A stretch of DNA of 60,589 bases from Pseudomonas cyclaminis (GTDB lineage: Bacteria > Pseudomonadota > Gammaproteobacteria > Pseudomonadales > Pseudomonadaceae): positions 1 to 60,589 of the forward strand of contig NZ_JADDUM010000022.1 in the NCBI RefSeq assembly GCF_015163715.1, read 5' to 3'. A program made the translations under genes and the position numbers. The notes under the pieces are model-generated. The model did not search any database. It saw only the letters and a list, made by a program, of their open reading frames with translations, and had not been told where the DNA came from. Positions 28,904 to 38,722 of this stretch are shown piece by piece; the first letter of the stretch is position 1, and each line of letters opens with the position of its first letter.

Positions 28904-29314
28904 ATGTTTGGTATCAGCTTCTCTGAACTGCTGCTCGTCGGCCTCGTGGCCCTGTTGGTACTGGGGCCGGAACGCCTGCCCGGTGCCGCGCGCACGGCCG
29001 GCCTGTGGATCGGGCGCCTGAAACGCAGTTTCAACGCGATCAAACAGGAAGTTGAACGGGAAATCGGCGCCGACGAGATCCGCCGCCAACTGCACAACGA
29101 GCACATTTTGTCGCTGGAGCAGGAAGCCCGGAAGATTCTGTCCCCCGTCCAGGAACCCGCCAAACCGGTGGAGCCCGTGGCCGAGCACAGCATCGCGCCT
29201 GCTGTTGAGCCTGCGCCCGCTGCCCCGATTCCGAACGCGCCAACCGAGCCTGCGCCGACGCCTGTTGCGTCGCCCGCGCCCCATGACCCTACTTTGCCGC
29301 CGCGAGCCCCATGA
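28904..29314 (+). CDS. tatB: Sec-independent translocase subunit TatB
   Basis: Partner of TatC in the twin-arginine signal receptor complex. The 136-residue product begins [31 protein letters not shown], the typical TatB membrane helix, Pro hinge and LGPERLP motif. A charged amphipathic helix (about 30-70) and a long Pro/Ala-rich tail follow. The stop overlaps the tatC start by four bases (ATGA), indicating coupled translation. Confidence 0.95.
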   Translation: MFGISFSELLLVGLVALLVLGPERLPGAARTAGLWIGRLKRSFNAIKQEVEREIGADEIRRQLHNEHILSLEQEARKILSPVQEPAKPVEPVAEHSIAPAVEPAPAAPIPNAPTEPAPTPVASPAPHDPTLPPRAP

Positions 29315-30102
29315 GCGCTGATAAACCGGAAAACGACCAGCACATGCCGCTGGTCTCGCACCTCACCGAGCTGCGTACCCGCCTGCTGCGTTGCGTAGCG
29401 GCCATCTTCATCATCTTTGCCGGGCTGTTCGCCTTTACCCAGCAGATCTACACCTTCGTCTCCACGCCCTTGCGCCAGTACCTGCCGGCCGGCGCGACGA
29501 TGATCGCCACCGACGTGTCATCGCCGTTCCTCACGCCGCTGAAACTGACGATGATGGTCTCGCTGTTCCTGGCGATCCCGGTGATCCTGCATCAGATCTG
29601 GGGCTTTATTGCGCCGGGCCTGTACAAGCACGAAAAGCGCATCGCCGTGCCGCTGCTGGTGTCGAGCATCCTGTTGTTCTACACCGGCATGGCGTTCGCC
29701 TACTTCCTGGTGTTCCCGTTGATCTTCAAGTTCTTCGCCGCTGCCACTCCGGCCGGCGTGGAGATGATGACCGACATCACCAGCTACCTCGACTTCGTGA
29801 TGACGTTGTTCTTCGCCTTTGGCGTGGCCTTCGAAATCCCGGTGGCGGTGGTGTTGCTGGTGTGGATCGGCGTGGTCAACGTGGCCTACCTGAAGAAAAT
29901 CCGCCCGTACGTGATCATCGGCTGCTTCGTGGTCGGCATGATCCTGACACCGCCGGACATCTTCTCCCAGACCCTGCTGGCCGTGCCGATGTGGATGCTG
30001 TTCGAGATTGGCATCCTGTTCAGCGGTTTGATCAGCAAGCGTGGCGAACACCCGGACGACCAACCCGCCGACGACGACCAGCCGCCAGCGACCCAGCCGT
30101 GA
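29311..30102 (+). CDS. tatC: Sec-independent translocase subunit TatC
   Basis: Polytopic core of the twin-arginine receptor. The 263-residue protein has six predicted membrane helices. Family motifs include the N-terminal [10 protein letters not shown], the first periplasmic-loop Pro/Phe segment, [19 protein letters not shown] [30 protein letters not shown] and [20 protein letters not shown] hydrophilic tail rich in Asp and Pro ends the protein. Its TGA overlaps the GTG start of rsmE by four bases (GTGA). Confidence 0.96.
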   Translation: MSADKPENDQHMPLVSHLTELRTRLLRCVAAIFIIFAGLFAFTQQIYTFVSTPLRQYLPAGATMIATDVSSPFLTPLKLTMMVSLFLAIPVILHQIWGFIAPGLYKHEKRIAVPLLVSSILLFYTGMAFAYFLVFPLIFKFFAAATPAGVEMMTDITSYLDFVMTLFFAFGVAFEIPVAVVLLVWIGVVNVAYLKKIRPYVIIGCFVVGMILTPPDIFSQTLLAVPMWMLFEIGILFSGLISKRGEHPDDQPADDDQPPATQP

Positions 30103-30806
30103 ACCTGCTGCTGCTTGAAGAGGCCGACTTTATCGCGGCCGACCGGGTGATCCTGCGTGATCGACGCCTGGTGCATATGCAGGAAGTCCACCGCGCCGCC
30201 GTGGGCGACAGCCTGCGCGTGGGGCGCATCGGCGGGTTGATGGGCGCCGCGCAATTGCTGCGCCTGGAGGCCAGTGAAGCCGAGCTGCAAGTGAGCTTCG
30301 ACCAACCGCCGCCGAGCAAACTGCCCCTGACCCTGCTGCTGGCCCTGCCGCGCCCGAAAATGCTGCGCCGGGTGCTGCAAACCGTGGCCGCCATGGGTGT
30401 GCCGAAGGTGGTGCTGGTCAACAGCTACCGGGTGGAAAAGAGCTTCTGGCAAACCCCATTCCTGGAGCCCGAAGCGATTCGCGAGCAACTGATCCTCGGC
30501 CTGGAACAGGCGCGGGACACGGTGTTGCCCGAGATCATCATCGAGAAACGCTTCAAGCCGTTTGTCGAAGACCGCCTGCCGGCCATGGCCGAAGCCACCC
30601 TGGGCCTGATCGGCCATCCCGGCGATTATCCGGCGTGCCCCCGTGGGCTGGATGAGCCGGTGACCCTCGCCATCGGCCCCGAAGGCGGTTGGATCCCCTA
30701 CGAAGTCGACCTGCTGGCCAAGGCCGGCTTGCAGCCGGTGCAACTCGGCGCCCGGATCCTGCGGGTCGAAACCGCAGTGACGGCCCTCCTCGCCCGCCTC
30801 TTCTAA
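30099..30806 (+). CDS. rsmE: 16S rRNA (uracil(1498)-N(3))-methyltransferase
   Basis: SPOUT-class methyltransferase acting on m3U1498 of 16S rRNA. The 235-residue protein has an N-terminal PUA-like domain ([12 protein letters not shown]) and the C-terminal trefoil-knot SAM site with [17 protein letters not shown] and [16 protein letters not shown]. Start is GTG at 30099 within the tatC stop; this gives [20 protein letters not shown], in line with the family, whereas longer readings translate tatC in the wrong frame. It is the last gene of the tat operon. Confidence 0.94.
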   Translation: MNLLLLEEADFIAADRVILRDRRLVHMQEVHRAAVGDSLRVGRIGGLMGAAQLLRLEASEAELQVSFDQPPPSKLPLTLLLALPRPKMLRRVLQTVAAMGVPKVVLVNSYRVEKSFWQTPFLEPEAIREQLILGLEQARDTVLPEIIIEKRFKPFVEDRLPAMAEATLGLIGHPGDYPACPRGLDEPVTLAIGPEGGWIPYEVDLLAKAGLQPVQLGARILRVETAVTALLARLF

Positions 30807-30901
30807 ACACACCCCACATTGGTCTGCATCGCTACAGAATCCCGGAACCGTGCCGATAACTCCTGAATAAGTCCAAGCCTTGTTCCACGGGAGTTCGCAG
30901 C

Positions 30902-32816
30902 ATGTATCGTTGGTTAGCCGAAAAGCTGGGGAATGTCAGCGTCAAAACCAAGCTGGGCGTAGGCTTCGGCCTGGTATTACTGCTCACAGTGATGATCACC
31001 CTCACCGGCTGGAAAGGCCTGGGCGATGTGATCAGCCGCGGTGACAAGCTGGGCTTTATCTCCAGCCTCAATGGGTTGACCAAGGACCTGCGTCTCGCAC
31101 GCCTGGACTATGACATGCGCCGTGGCGAACAAGGCCCGGGCGCGGTCAGCGAGTTACTGAACAAGCTCGACAGCGGCCTCAAGACCGCCCGCACGCTGAT
31201 TGAACAACCCGCCGACACGGCCCTGGTCGATGAACAGTTGGCCGCCGTGGACCAGTACAAACGCGCTTTCAGCGACATGGTGCAGGCTGGCGCCAACCGG
31301 GAAAACGCCCGCAGCAAGCTGGGCGATACCGCCGACAATGCGGTCGTCAAAATCAACGAGATTGAGAAGTCCCTGCTGCAAGGCGACAGCGTCAGCCTGT
31401 TCAACAGCGTGGTAGACGTGAGCAAACTGATCCAGCAGGCGCGCTTCCAGGTGCGCGGCTACACCTACAGCGGCAAGGTCGAAGCCGAGCAGCCGGCACT
31501 GGATGCCATCGACAACGCCCTGAAAAAAATCGCCAGCCTCAATGGCCAACTGCCTGAGCAATATTCGACCAATCTGCAACAGGCCAGCGTTTCGCTGCAA
31601 GCCTACCGCGCCGCTGTCAGCCAGTACCGCGACTCCCAGGTAGCCAACGCGGCAGCACTCAAGATCATGACCGCACAAGGCGATCTGCTGCTGGGTCACA
31701 GCGACAAGCTGACCATTTCCCAAACGGTGGTGCGCGATACCGACGCGGCACAAGCCAAGTACCTCCTGCTGCTGGCTACTGTGTTGGCGTTGATCTTTGG
31801 CCTGGTGGCTGCCTGGGCGATCACTCGCCAGATCATCATCCCGCTGGACCAGACCCTCCAGGTCGCCGAGCGCGTTGCCTCCGGCGACCTGAGTCACAAC
31901 CTGACCTCCTTGCGCCAGGATGAACTGGGCCAGTTGCAACGGGCCATGCAGAGCATGACCGTAGGCCTGCGCGAGTTGATCGGCGGTATCAGCGAAGGCG
32001 TGACCCAGATCGCCAGCGCTGCCGAGCAACTGTCGGCCGTCACCGAACAGACCAGCGCCGGGGTCAACAGCCAGAAGGTCGAGACGACCAGGTGGCCACC
32101 GCCATGAACGAGATGGCAGCCACCGTGCAGGAAGTCGCCCGCAATGCCGAGGAAGCCTCCGAAGCCGCCGCAGCCGCGGATCAGCAGGCCCGCGAAGGCG
32201 ACAAGGTGGTCGGTGAAGCCATCGCGCAGATCGAGCGCCTGGCCACTGAGGTCGGCAACTCCACGGTCGCCATGGGCGACCTGAAACGCGAAGCGACAAA
32301 ATCGGCAGCGTGCTCGACGTGATCAAGTCCGTGGCCCAGCAAACCAACCTGCTGGCCCTCAACGCGGCGATTGAAGCCGCCCGCGCCGGTGAAGCCGGAC
32401 GTGGCTTCGCGGTGGTGGCCGATGAAGTGCGCAGCCTGGCCCAGCGCACCCAGAAGTCCACCGAAGAGATCGAGGAGCTGATTGCCGGCCTGCAGAGCGG
32501 CACGCAACAGGTCGCGACCATCATGGACAACAGCCGCAACCTCACCGACAGCAGCGTCGAACTGACCCGCCGCGCCGGCAGCGCGCTGGAGAACATCACC
32601 CGTACCGTCTCGACCATCCAGGCGATGAATTCCCAGATCGCCACCGCCGCCGAACAGCAAAGCGCCGTGGCGGAAGAGATCAACCGCAGTGTGCTGAACG
32701 TGCGCGACGTCTCGGAGCAGACGGCTGCAGCCAGTGAAGAAACCGCTGCGTCAAGCACCGAACTGGCGCGCCTGGGCACCCACCTGCAAGCACTGGTGGG
32801 TCGCTTCCGCGTCTGA
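30902..32816 (+). pseudogene. Methyl-accepting chemotaxis protein, frameshifted twice
   Basis: Transmembrane chemoreceptor: first helix at about residues 18-38, a periplasmic domain of about 250 residues (size of a helical bimodular HBM domain), a second helix (YLLLLATVLALIFGLVAAW), HAMP, then the signalling hairpin [27 protein letters not shown]. The frame is lost near 32084 (GAGACGACC for GAGACCGACC) and again near 32291 (CGAAGCGAC for CGAAAGCGAC). Each repair restores one base and together they give about 638 residues, matching the adjacent intact receptor (635). The position matches that of PA5072 (McpK) in P. aeruginosa, so 2-oxoglutarate or related acids are possible ligands (inference). 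Confidence 0.85.
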
Positions 32817-32968
32817 CACCCCTCCCCGCGCGCGACCTGCCCTGGGTCGCCGCCTGTAATCTGTGAAATTTCCTACACGTTTTTCAGGCCCACCCGACCT
32901 TCAAAGTCACTAGCGTTCAAGTGAGTTCATCGAACTACACCCGTTAGCTCACTTGTCGGAGGTCAATC

Positions 32969-34876
32969 ATGCTTCGTCGAATGACTCACCTGCTGGGTAA
33001 CGCCAGTGTCACCCTCAAACTGGCCCTGGGATTCGCCCTGGTACTGGCCCTGAGCCTTGTCATTGCCGTGACCGGCTGGCAAGCATTGGCAGCGTCCCTT
33101 TACCGCTCACAAACCTTGACCGTGCTGGCGCAACTGGCGGTGGCTGGCGAAGAACTGCGCGCCGACAGAATCCTCTACCGCACTCTGGACGAGGCCAACA
33201 GCCTCAGTCGATTGAGCGCCAGCATGGAGAAAGTCGACGGGGCCCTGACGGAGTTGTCCAACCGACTCAAGGTGCCAAAGTCCCTTCAATACTTGCAGGA
33301 AATGACGCGGATTTCTGCCACCTTCAAATCCACCCTCAAGGGCGTGCCCGCGCTGGTGGAAAAACGCGAAAATGCCCGCGAACAACTGACACAGAGCACC
33401 ACTCGGGCTGGCGATGTCCTGGCACAGCTGAGCAGCGACTTGCCTGATCAGGACGATGAAAAAGCCCTGGAGGCCGTCGAAAACCTGCGCCAGGCCATGG
33501 AGCAGGCCGAAGACCGTGCCAAGAGTCCAGCCTGGGCGTCCAGCTCACTGGATGCCTATGACCAAGCCGTGGTTGACGCAGAGCGAGGCCTTGAACTCGC
33601 CCACGCTGACGTGGCGAAGCTGTCGGTCGACAGCGGGGCGCTCAAAAATGCCGTACTGAGCGTGCGCACCCACCTGACCCGGCTCAAGGACATCCAACTC
33701 ACGACCGAAAGCGCCCATAACCAGTTGGAGCAGCAGTTGGATCAGTTGCTCGCGCAAAGTGATCTTTTGAGCCAGGATCAGACCCAACGACGCGACCGCG
33801 AAGCCGAACAAGCGCGCATCCAGACCTTGGGCATCGCCGCGGCCGCCCTGCTCTTCGGCGCCTTGGCCGCCTGGGTGATCGCCGGGCAAATCGTGCACCC
33901 ACTGCGCAAGGCGCTGTTGGTGGCCAATCGCATTGCCGAGGGCGACCTGAGCCACGATGTGCAGACACAGCGTCGCGATGAACTGGGCCAGCTGCAACGC
34001 AGCATGAGCCAAATGACGCTGAATCTACGAAGGCTGATTGGCAACATCAGCGACAACGCACGGCAAATCGCCAGCGCCGCCGAGGAGCTCTCTACCGTCA
34101 CCGAACAAACCCGCGCCGGGGTGAATAATCAGCGCGATGAAACCGAGCAGGTGGCGACGGCCATGAACCAGATGCTGGCTACCGCCCAGGAAGTCGCACG
34201 CCACGCCGAGCAAGCGTCGATCGCCGCCAGCCAGGCCACTCAACAGGCGGAACTGGGCGATCAGGTGGTGATGGATGCCGTCGCGCAAATTGAACACCTG
34301 GCCCACGAGATGGCTCGCTCCAGCGAAGCCATGCTGGGCCTGCAACGCGAAAGCCAGAAGATCGGCAGCGTGCTGGATGTGATCAAGTCGGTGTCGCAGC
34401 AAACCAACCTGTTGGCGCTTAACGCCGCGATAGAGGCGGCACGGGCCGGTGAAGCCGGCCAAGGCTTTGCGGTAGTCGCCGATGAGGTGCGCAGCCTCGC
34501 CCAGCGGACCCAGCACTCGGCTGAAGAAATCGAAGAGTTGATTGGTGGCCTGCACAGCGGTACGCAGCAGGCTGCCGACATCATGGACTACAGCCGAACG
34601 CTCACCGACAACAGCGTCGGCCTGACCCGCAACGCCGGGGACGCACTGACGGAGATTGCCCGCACCGTGGCGGTCATCCAGGAAATGAACCCGCAGATTG
34701 CCGCAGCGGCCGAGGAGCAAAGCCTGGTCGCCGAAGAGATCAATCGCAGCGTGTTGAAAGTCCGCGACGTCTCGGAACAAACCGCTGCCGCCAGTGAGCA
34801 AACGGCGGCAGCGAGTATCGAGTTGGCGCGACTGGGAATGGATCTGCAGCAGTGTGTAGGAAGGTTCAAGGTCTGA
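32969..34876 (+). CDS. Methyl-accepting chemotaxis protein
   Basis: Intact 635-residue chemoreceptor with a membrane helix at about residues 13-33, a mostly helical periplasmic ligand domain (about 34-282), a second helix (about 283-305), a HAMP domain, and a methylation/signalling region with the highly conserved tip [34 protein letters not shown]. It has no C-terminal CheR-binding pentapeptide. The signalling half is nearly the same as in the preceding frameshifted receptor, while the ligand domains differ, so they are tandem paralogues with different ligands. GGAGG precedes ATG 32969. Ligand unknown. Confidence 0.93.
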   Translation: MLRRMTHLLGNASVTLKLALGFALVLALSLVIAVTGWQALAASLYRSQTLTVLAQLAVAGEELRADRILYRTLDEANSLSRLSASMEKVDGALTELSNRLKVPKSLQYLQEMTRISATFKSTLKGVPALVEKRENAREQLTQSTTRAGDVLAQLSSDLPDQDDEKALEAVENLRQAMEQAEDRAKSPAWASSSLDAYDQAVVDAERGLELAHADVAKLSVDSGALKNAVLSVRTHLTRLKDIQLTTESAHNQLEQQLDQLLAQSDLLSQDQTQRRDREAEQARIQTLGIAAAALLFGALAAWVIAGQIVHPLRKALLVANRIAEGDLSHDVQTQRRDELGQLQRSMSQMTLNLRRLIGNISDNARQIASAAEELSTVTEQTRAGVNNQRDETEQVATAMNQMLATAQEVARHAEQASIAASQATQQAELGDQVVMDAVAQIEHLAHEMARSSEAMLGLQRESQKIGSVLDVIKSVSQQTNLLALNAAIEAARAGEAGQGFAVVADEVRSLAQRTQHSAEEIEELIGGLHSGTQQAADIMDYSRTLTDNSVGLTRNAGDALTEIARTVAVIQEMNPQIAAAAEEQSLVAEEINRSVLKVRDVSEQTAAASEQTAAASIELARLGMDLQQCVGRFKV

Positions 34877-34887
34877 ACGGCGTGTGC

Positions 34888-35625
34888 CTATAGGACCTGA
34901 CGCAGGAACGCCTGGGCACGTGGGTCTTTCGGTGCATCAAAGAACTCGGCCGGTGCTGCATCTTCCAGCAACTTGCCATGATCGAAGAACAGCACACGGT
35001 CCGCCACTTCGCGGGCAAAGCCCATTTCGTGGGTGACGCAGACCATGGTCATGCCTTCCAGGGCCAGGGTCTTCATCACATCCAGCACTTCGCCGACCAT
35101 TTCCGGGTCCAGCGCCGAGGTGGGCTCGTCGAACAGCATCACCTTGGGCTCCATCGCCAACGCCCGGGCAATCGCCACGCGTTGTTGCTGGCCGCCGGAA
35201 AGCCGTGATGGGAACTCGTTGGCCTTTTGTGCAATGCCGACCTTTTCCAGCAGGGCCAGGGCCTTGGCTTCACGCTCTTTCTTGCCGCGCTTGCGCACGA
35301 CTTTTTGCGCCAGGCACAGGTTTTCCAAGACCGTCATGTGGGGGAACAGATTGAAGTGCTGGAACACCATGCCGACTTCACGGCGATAGGCGTTCACATC
35401 GGTTTTCGGATCGGCCAGTTGCAGGCCGTCGATGCTCACTGAACCCGAGTCGAACTCTTCCAGGCCATTGAGGCAACGCAGGAAGGTGGACTTGCCAGAA
35501 CCGGACGGGCCAATCACCACCAGCACTTCACCCTTGGCCACCTGGGTGGTCACGTGGTCCACCGCACGCACCACATGGCCACGGGTGTCGAAGACTTTTA
35601 CCAGATCGCGGACTTCAATCACTTT
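34888..35625 (-). CDS. Polar amino-acid ABC transporter, ATP-binding protein
   Basis: GlnQ-type ATPase energising uptake of a polar amino acid. Walker A is GPSGSGKST, the signature is [15 protein letters not shown], Walker B is [12 protein letters not shown], and the switch His is in CVTHEMGF. I prefer the GTG at 35625 ([15 protein letters not shown], 245 residues) because GGAGG lies ten bases upstream; an in-frame TTG at 35643 is possible. The gene overlaps the permease gene before it. Order binding protein, permease, ATPase suggests one operon. Substrate not readable from this subunit. Confidence 0.92.
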   Translation of the reverse strand, partial: KVIEVRDLVKVFDTRGHVVRAVDHVTTQVAKGEVLVVIGPSGSGKSTFLRCLNGLEEFDSGSVSIDGLQLADPKTDVNAYRREVGMVFQHFNLFPHMTVLENLCLAQKVVRKRGKKEREAKALALLEKVGIAQKANEFPSRLSGGQQQRVAIARALAMEPKVMLFDEPTSALDPEMVGEVLDVMKTLALEGMTMVCVTHEMGFAREVADRVLFFDHGKLLEDAAPAEFFDAPKDPRAQAFLRQVL

Positions 35626-36574
35626 GGGCGAGCCTCCGCTCAAGCCGGCTGGCCATTTTCGACAGCGGCAGGTTGATCAGCAGGTACAGGCCTGCGACGC
35701 AGAACAGGATTTCAAACGGCGAGAACGAGGTAGTGATTACCTCACGACCGCTCTTGAGCAGTTCGGTAATGGCGATCACCGAGACCAGCGAGGTGTCTTT
35801 CACCAGGCTGATGAATTGCCCTGCCAGGGGCGGCAGTACGCGCTTGAAGGCTTGTGGCAGCACCACATGGCGCATCGACTGGCTGGCACTCAGGCCGAGC
35901 GAGCGTGCCGCCTCGTTCTGGCCACGGGTGATGGACTGCACGCCCGCACGAACGATTTCCGCCACATAGGCACCGGTGAACAGCGAGAGCGCGGCGATCC
36001 CGGCAAATTCACGGGACAGGTTAAGCACCGTGCCGATAAAGAAATAGAAAATGAAGATCTGCACCAACAATGGGGTGCCGCGTACCAGTTCGACGTAGAT
36101 CGTCGACAGATCACGCAAGGTCGGGTTGTTCGAAAGTCGGCACAAACCGGTAGCAAGGCCAATCGCCAAACCGAGAATCCCGGAGACCACCGACAGCCAC
36201 AGCGTGGTCCACAACCCCCACATCAACGGGCCCAGTGCCCAATGACGATTCACACCAATCACATCGCCTTCGGCGACATCGTCGCCGCGTGACACTTGCA
36301 GGCTGTTGTCGGCGACCGTCACTTTCTGCTCGGCGCCTGCATCGTTGCGCAGGGTCACTTCGGCCACATCACCTTTGCGGACCAGCTCAATGACGGTGGA
36401 GATATCCGCTGCCCGCTGGGCTTCTTCGGCTTGGTACGCGAAGTATTGCGGCACGCGGTTCCAGCGCCATTCGTAGGACATCAGCGAAGTGGCGTAATAC
36501 AAAGCGCCGGCCAGACCGACCAGCACGACCACGGTCAGCAGGTGCCAGGGCCATTGGGCTTTTTTCTGTTTCAT
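35615..36574 (-). CDS. Polar amino-acid ABC transporter, permease
   Basis: HisM/GlnP-type inner-membrane permease, 319 residues. The first helix ([18 protein letters not shown]) is followed by an unusual periplasmic segment of about 90 residues ([30 protein letters not shown]) before the conserved five-helix core. The ABC-permease EAA loop is [30 protein letters not shown]. Start ATG at 36574 ([13 protein letters not shown]); a longer reading is in the REP repeat upstream and is unlikely. It pairs with the overlapping ATPase and the binding protein upstream. Confidence 0.9.
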   Translation of the reverse strand: MKQKKAQWPWHLLTVVVLVGLAGALYYATSLMSYEWRWNRVPQYFAYQAEEAQRAADISTVIELVRKGDVAEVTLRNDAGAEQKVTVADNSLQVSRGDDVAEGDVIGVNRHWALGPLMWGLWTTLWLSVVSGILGLAIGLATGLCRLSNNPTLRDLSTIYVELVRGTPLLVQIFIFYFFIGTVLNLSREFAGIAALSLFTGAYVAEIVRAGVQSITRGQNEAARSLGLSASQSMRHVVLPQAFKRVLPPLAGQFISLVKDTSLVSVIAITELLKSGREVITTSFSPFEILFCVAGLYLLINLPLSKMASRLERRLAQSD

Positions 36575-36610
36575 TTCAGGTTCCGGGTTATGTGTCGCCT
36601 GGCAGGCCGT

Positions 36611-36694
36611 CATCGGGGGCAAGCCCCTCCCACATTTTGACCGCATTCTCATGTTGGAACTCGGTCACATGTGGGAGCGGGCTTGCTCGCGAAG
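36611..36694. repeat. Mixed REP doublet
   Basis: A REP of the CATCGGGGGCAAGCCCCTCCCACA type (36611-36634) faces one of another type, CATGTGGGAGCGGGCTTGCTCGCGAA (36669-36694). The two palindromes belong to different REP families. They occupy the gap between binding-protein and permease genes of one operon, and could lower downstream expression by forming an mRNA hairpin. Confidence 0.75.
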
Positions 36695-36719
36695 GGCGCA
36701 ACGCGGTGTTTCGCCGAGC

Positions 36720-37520
36720 TTATTCCATGTCCTTGAGCCACTCGGAGCTCTTGAACCACTTGTCATGGATGCGATCGTAGGTGCCGTCGTTCTTGATCTG
36801 GTGCAGGAAGTTGTTGATGAAGTTGATGCTGTCGTAATCGCCTTTCTTCAGGCCAAACGCCAAGGGCTCGAAGGTGAAGGGCTCGTCCAGGAACACCAGC
36901 TTGCCGTTGCCGACTTTCTTCTCGGCAACCACGTTGTACGGTGCGTCATACACAAAGGCATCGGCCTTGCCGTTGACCACGTCCAGCACGCCTTCCTGCT
37001 CATTGTCATAGCCGTGGTACTTGGCTTTGGAAATCAGCTTCTTGGCGACCATCTCACCGGTAGTGCCCAGCTTGGAGGTCAGGCGGTATTTTTCGTCGTT
37101 CAGGTCTTTGTAGGACTTGATGGTGCCTTCCAATTCCTTGCGGATCAGCAGGGTCTGGCCGACCACGATGAAGGGTTCGCTGAAGTTCAGGCGCAGGTTG
37201 CGCTCCTGGGTCAGGGTCATGCCGCTGCCGATCATGTCGAACTTGCCGGTGAGGAAGGCCGGGATAATGCCGTCATAGCCGGTGGAAACCAGCTCCAGCT
37301 TGACGCCCATGGATTTGGCCATGGCCTTGAGGATGTCGACTTCGAAGCCGATGATTTCACCGCGTTTGTCCGTCATTTCGAACGGCATGTAAGTCGGGTC
37401 CATGCCGACTTTCAGGGTGCCGCGCTTGACCGCATCATCAATGGCACCGGCCTGGGCCGCATTGGCGGCGACCAGCGCCGTAACGCCAAGCAGCAGCATC
37501 GATAGATACTTTTTCATCAT
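36720..37520 (-). CDS. Polar amino-acid ABC transporter, substrate-binding protein
   Basis: Periplasmic type II binding protein of the glutamine/cystine class (SBP_bac_3), 266 residues. The signal peptide MMKKYLSMLLLGVTALVAANAAQA is followed by GAIDDAVKRGTLKVGMDPTYMPFEMTDKRGEIIGFEVDILKAMAK, the family N-domain. SGMTLTQERN and ARKE-like ligand-loop residues follow, and the end is WFKSSEWLKDME. ATG 37520 or 37517 both fit; GGGGA is upstream. It feeds the permease and ATPase that follow. A closely similar second binding protein lies 215 bp upstream. Confidence 0.92.
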   Translation of the reverse strand: MMKKYLSMLLLGVTALVAANAAQAGAIDDAVKRGTLKVGMDPTYMPFEMTDKRGEIIGFEVDILKAMAKSMGVKLELVSTGYDGIIPAFLTGKFDMIGSGMTLTQERNLRLNFSEPFIVVGQTLLIRKELEGTIKSYKDLNDEKYRLTSKLGTTGEMVAKKLISKAKYHGYDNEQEGVLDVVNGKADAFVYDAPYNVVAEKKVGNGKLVFLDEPFTFEPLAFGLKKGDYDSINFINNFLHQIKNDGTYDRIHDKWFKSSEWLKDME

Positions 37521-37735
37521 CAAGTCCCCAGAACGATTCTTATAAGGTCGGCGCGCAAAAGGGCTGCACCATTTCGGGGTGCGATCCTACCCCACTCGTT
37601 GCCTGTCACAAAGGTTTCACCGGTAATTGTTATCGGCGTATGTCGGATAAGCCCTACAGGCGGCAGTGAAGCGCTGGGATAGACAGCTGCGTGGGCCGTT
37701 TCACCAACGGATTGATGTGTAAGAAGGTATGACTT

Positions 37736-38536
37736 TCAGTCGATGTCCTCCAGCCAGGCCGTGTCTTTGAACCACCGGTCATGCAGGCGATCGTACGTCC
37801 CGTCCTGAGCAACTTGATTGAGGAAATGGTTGATCCAGTTGAGGCTGTCGAAGTCGCCTTTTCTCACCCCAAACGCCAGGGGCTCAAAGGTAAACGGCTG
37901 CTCCAGGGACAGCAGCGCGCTGTTCTCGGGCCGGCTCAATGCGATCAGGTTGTAGGGCGCATCATGGATAAAGGCATCGGCCATGCCATCCACCACCTGG
38001 CGCACGCCTTCTTCCGGCGTTGCAAAGCTGCTCAGCCGAGCGGCCCCCAGAAATCTCCGCGCTGCCGCCTCGCCGGTGGTGCCTTCGGTGGTAGCGATCC
38101 TGTAGCTGGCGTCGTCCAGGTCCTCAACGCTGGTGACCTTGCCTACCAGGCTTGGGTGCAGCAGCACGGTCTGGCCCACCACGATGAAGGAGTCGCTGAA
38201 GTTCAGCGTCAGGTTGCGCTGCTGGGTGACCGTCATGCCACTGCCTATCAGGTCGAATTTTTTCGCCTTCAACCCTGGCACCAGCGCGATATAGGGCACT
38301 GAGACCAACTCAAGCTCAACCCCCAGCGCCTGGCTCATCACCTTGAGCAAATCGATTTCAAAACCGACGATACGTCCTTGTTTATCGGTCATTTCAAAGG
38401 GCACGTAGGTGGGCGTGGTGCCGACTTTCAGCACGCCACGCCGGACCGCGTCTTCAATTGCGCCCGCGTGTACCTGGCCGATGTGAATCAATGCGGCAGC
38501 GCCTATCAGCAATGCCGAACAATACCTTTTGAGCAT
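37736..38536 (-). CDS. Orphan polar amino-acid binding protein (duplicate)
   Basis: SBP_bac_3 protein of 266 residues, the same length as its neighbour and colinear with it: signal peptide MLKRYCSALLIGAAALIHIGQVHA, then GAIEDAVRRGVLKVGTTPTYVPFEMTDKQGRIVGFEIDLLKVMS, SGMTVTQQRN and a C-terminus WFKDTAWLEDID. It has no permease or ATPase of its own and probably uses the adjacent ABC transporter, widening its substrate range (inference). Divergence is clear (VFATPEEGVRQV-type changes), so the duplication is not recent. Start ATG 38536 is fixed by the signal peptide. Confidence 0.88.
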   Translation of the reverse strand: MLKRYCSALLIGAAALIHIGQVHAGAIEDAVRRGVLKVGTTPTYVPFEMTDKQGRIVGFEIDLLKVMSQALGVELELVSVPYIALVPGLKAKKFDLIGSGMTVTQQRNLTLNFSDSFIVVGQTVLLHPSLVGKVTSVEDLDDASYRIATTEGTTGEAAARRFLGAARLSSFATPEEGVRQVVDGMADAFIHDAPYNLIALSRPENSALLSLEQPFTFEPLAFGVRKGDFDSLNWINHFLNQVAQDGTYDRLHDRWFKDTAWLEDID

Positions 38537-38688
38537 GAATCCCCCGTGGCCGAGACAAATTAGGGGGGCGATCCTAACCCAGTCGCGGGCACGCAAAAAC
38601 GCCTCGGACGAGGGTCTTTTGTTTCGAAATAACAAGGGGTTAGAAAGACAAAGAAGATACGAAAAGCGCTGTAGGACCAGCGTTTGAA

Positions 38689-38717
38689 ACACCCCCGAGG
38701 TGTGCCCTCGGGGGTGT
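38689..38717 (-). terminator. Terminator of opgGH
   Basis: ACACCCCCGAGG and CCTCGGGGGTGT form a perfect 12-bp stem with a five-base loop just beyond the opgH stop. The T-tract on the minus strand is short (GTTT), so this is a strong hairpin with moderate terminator score. Confidence 0.65.
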
Positions 38718-38722
38718 CTGAA

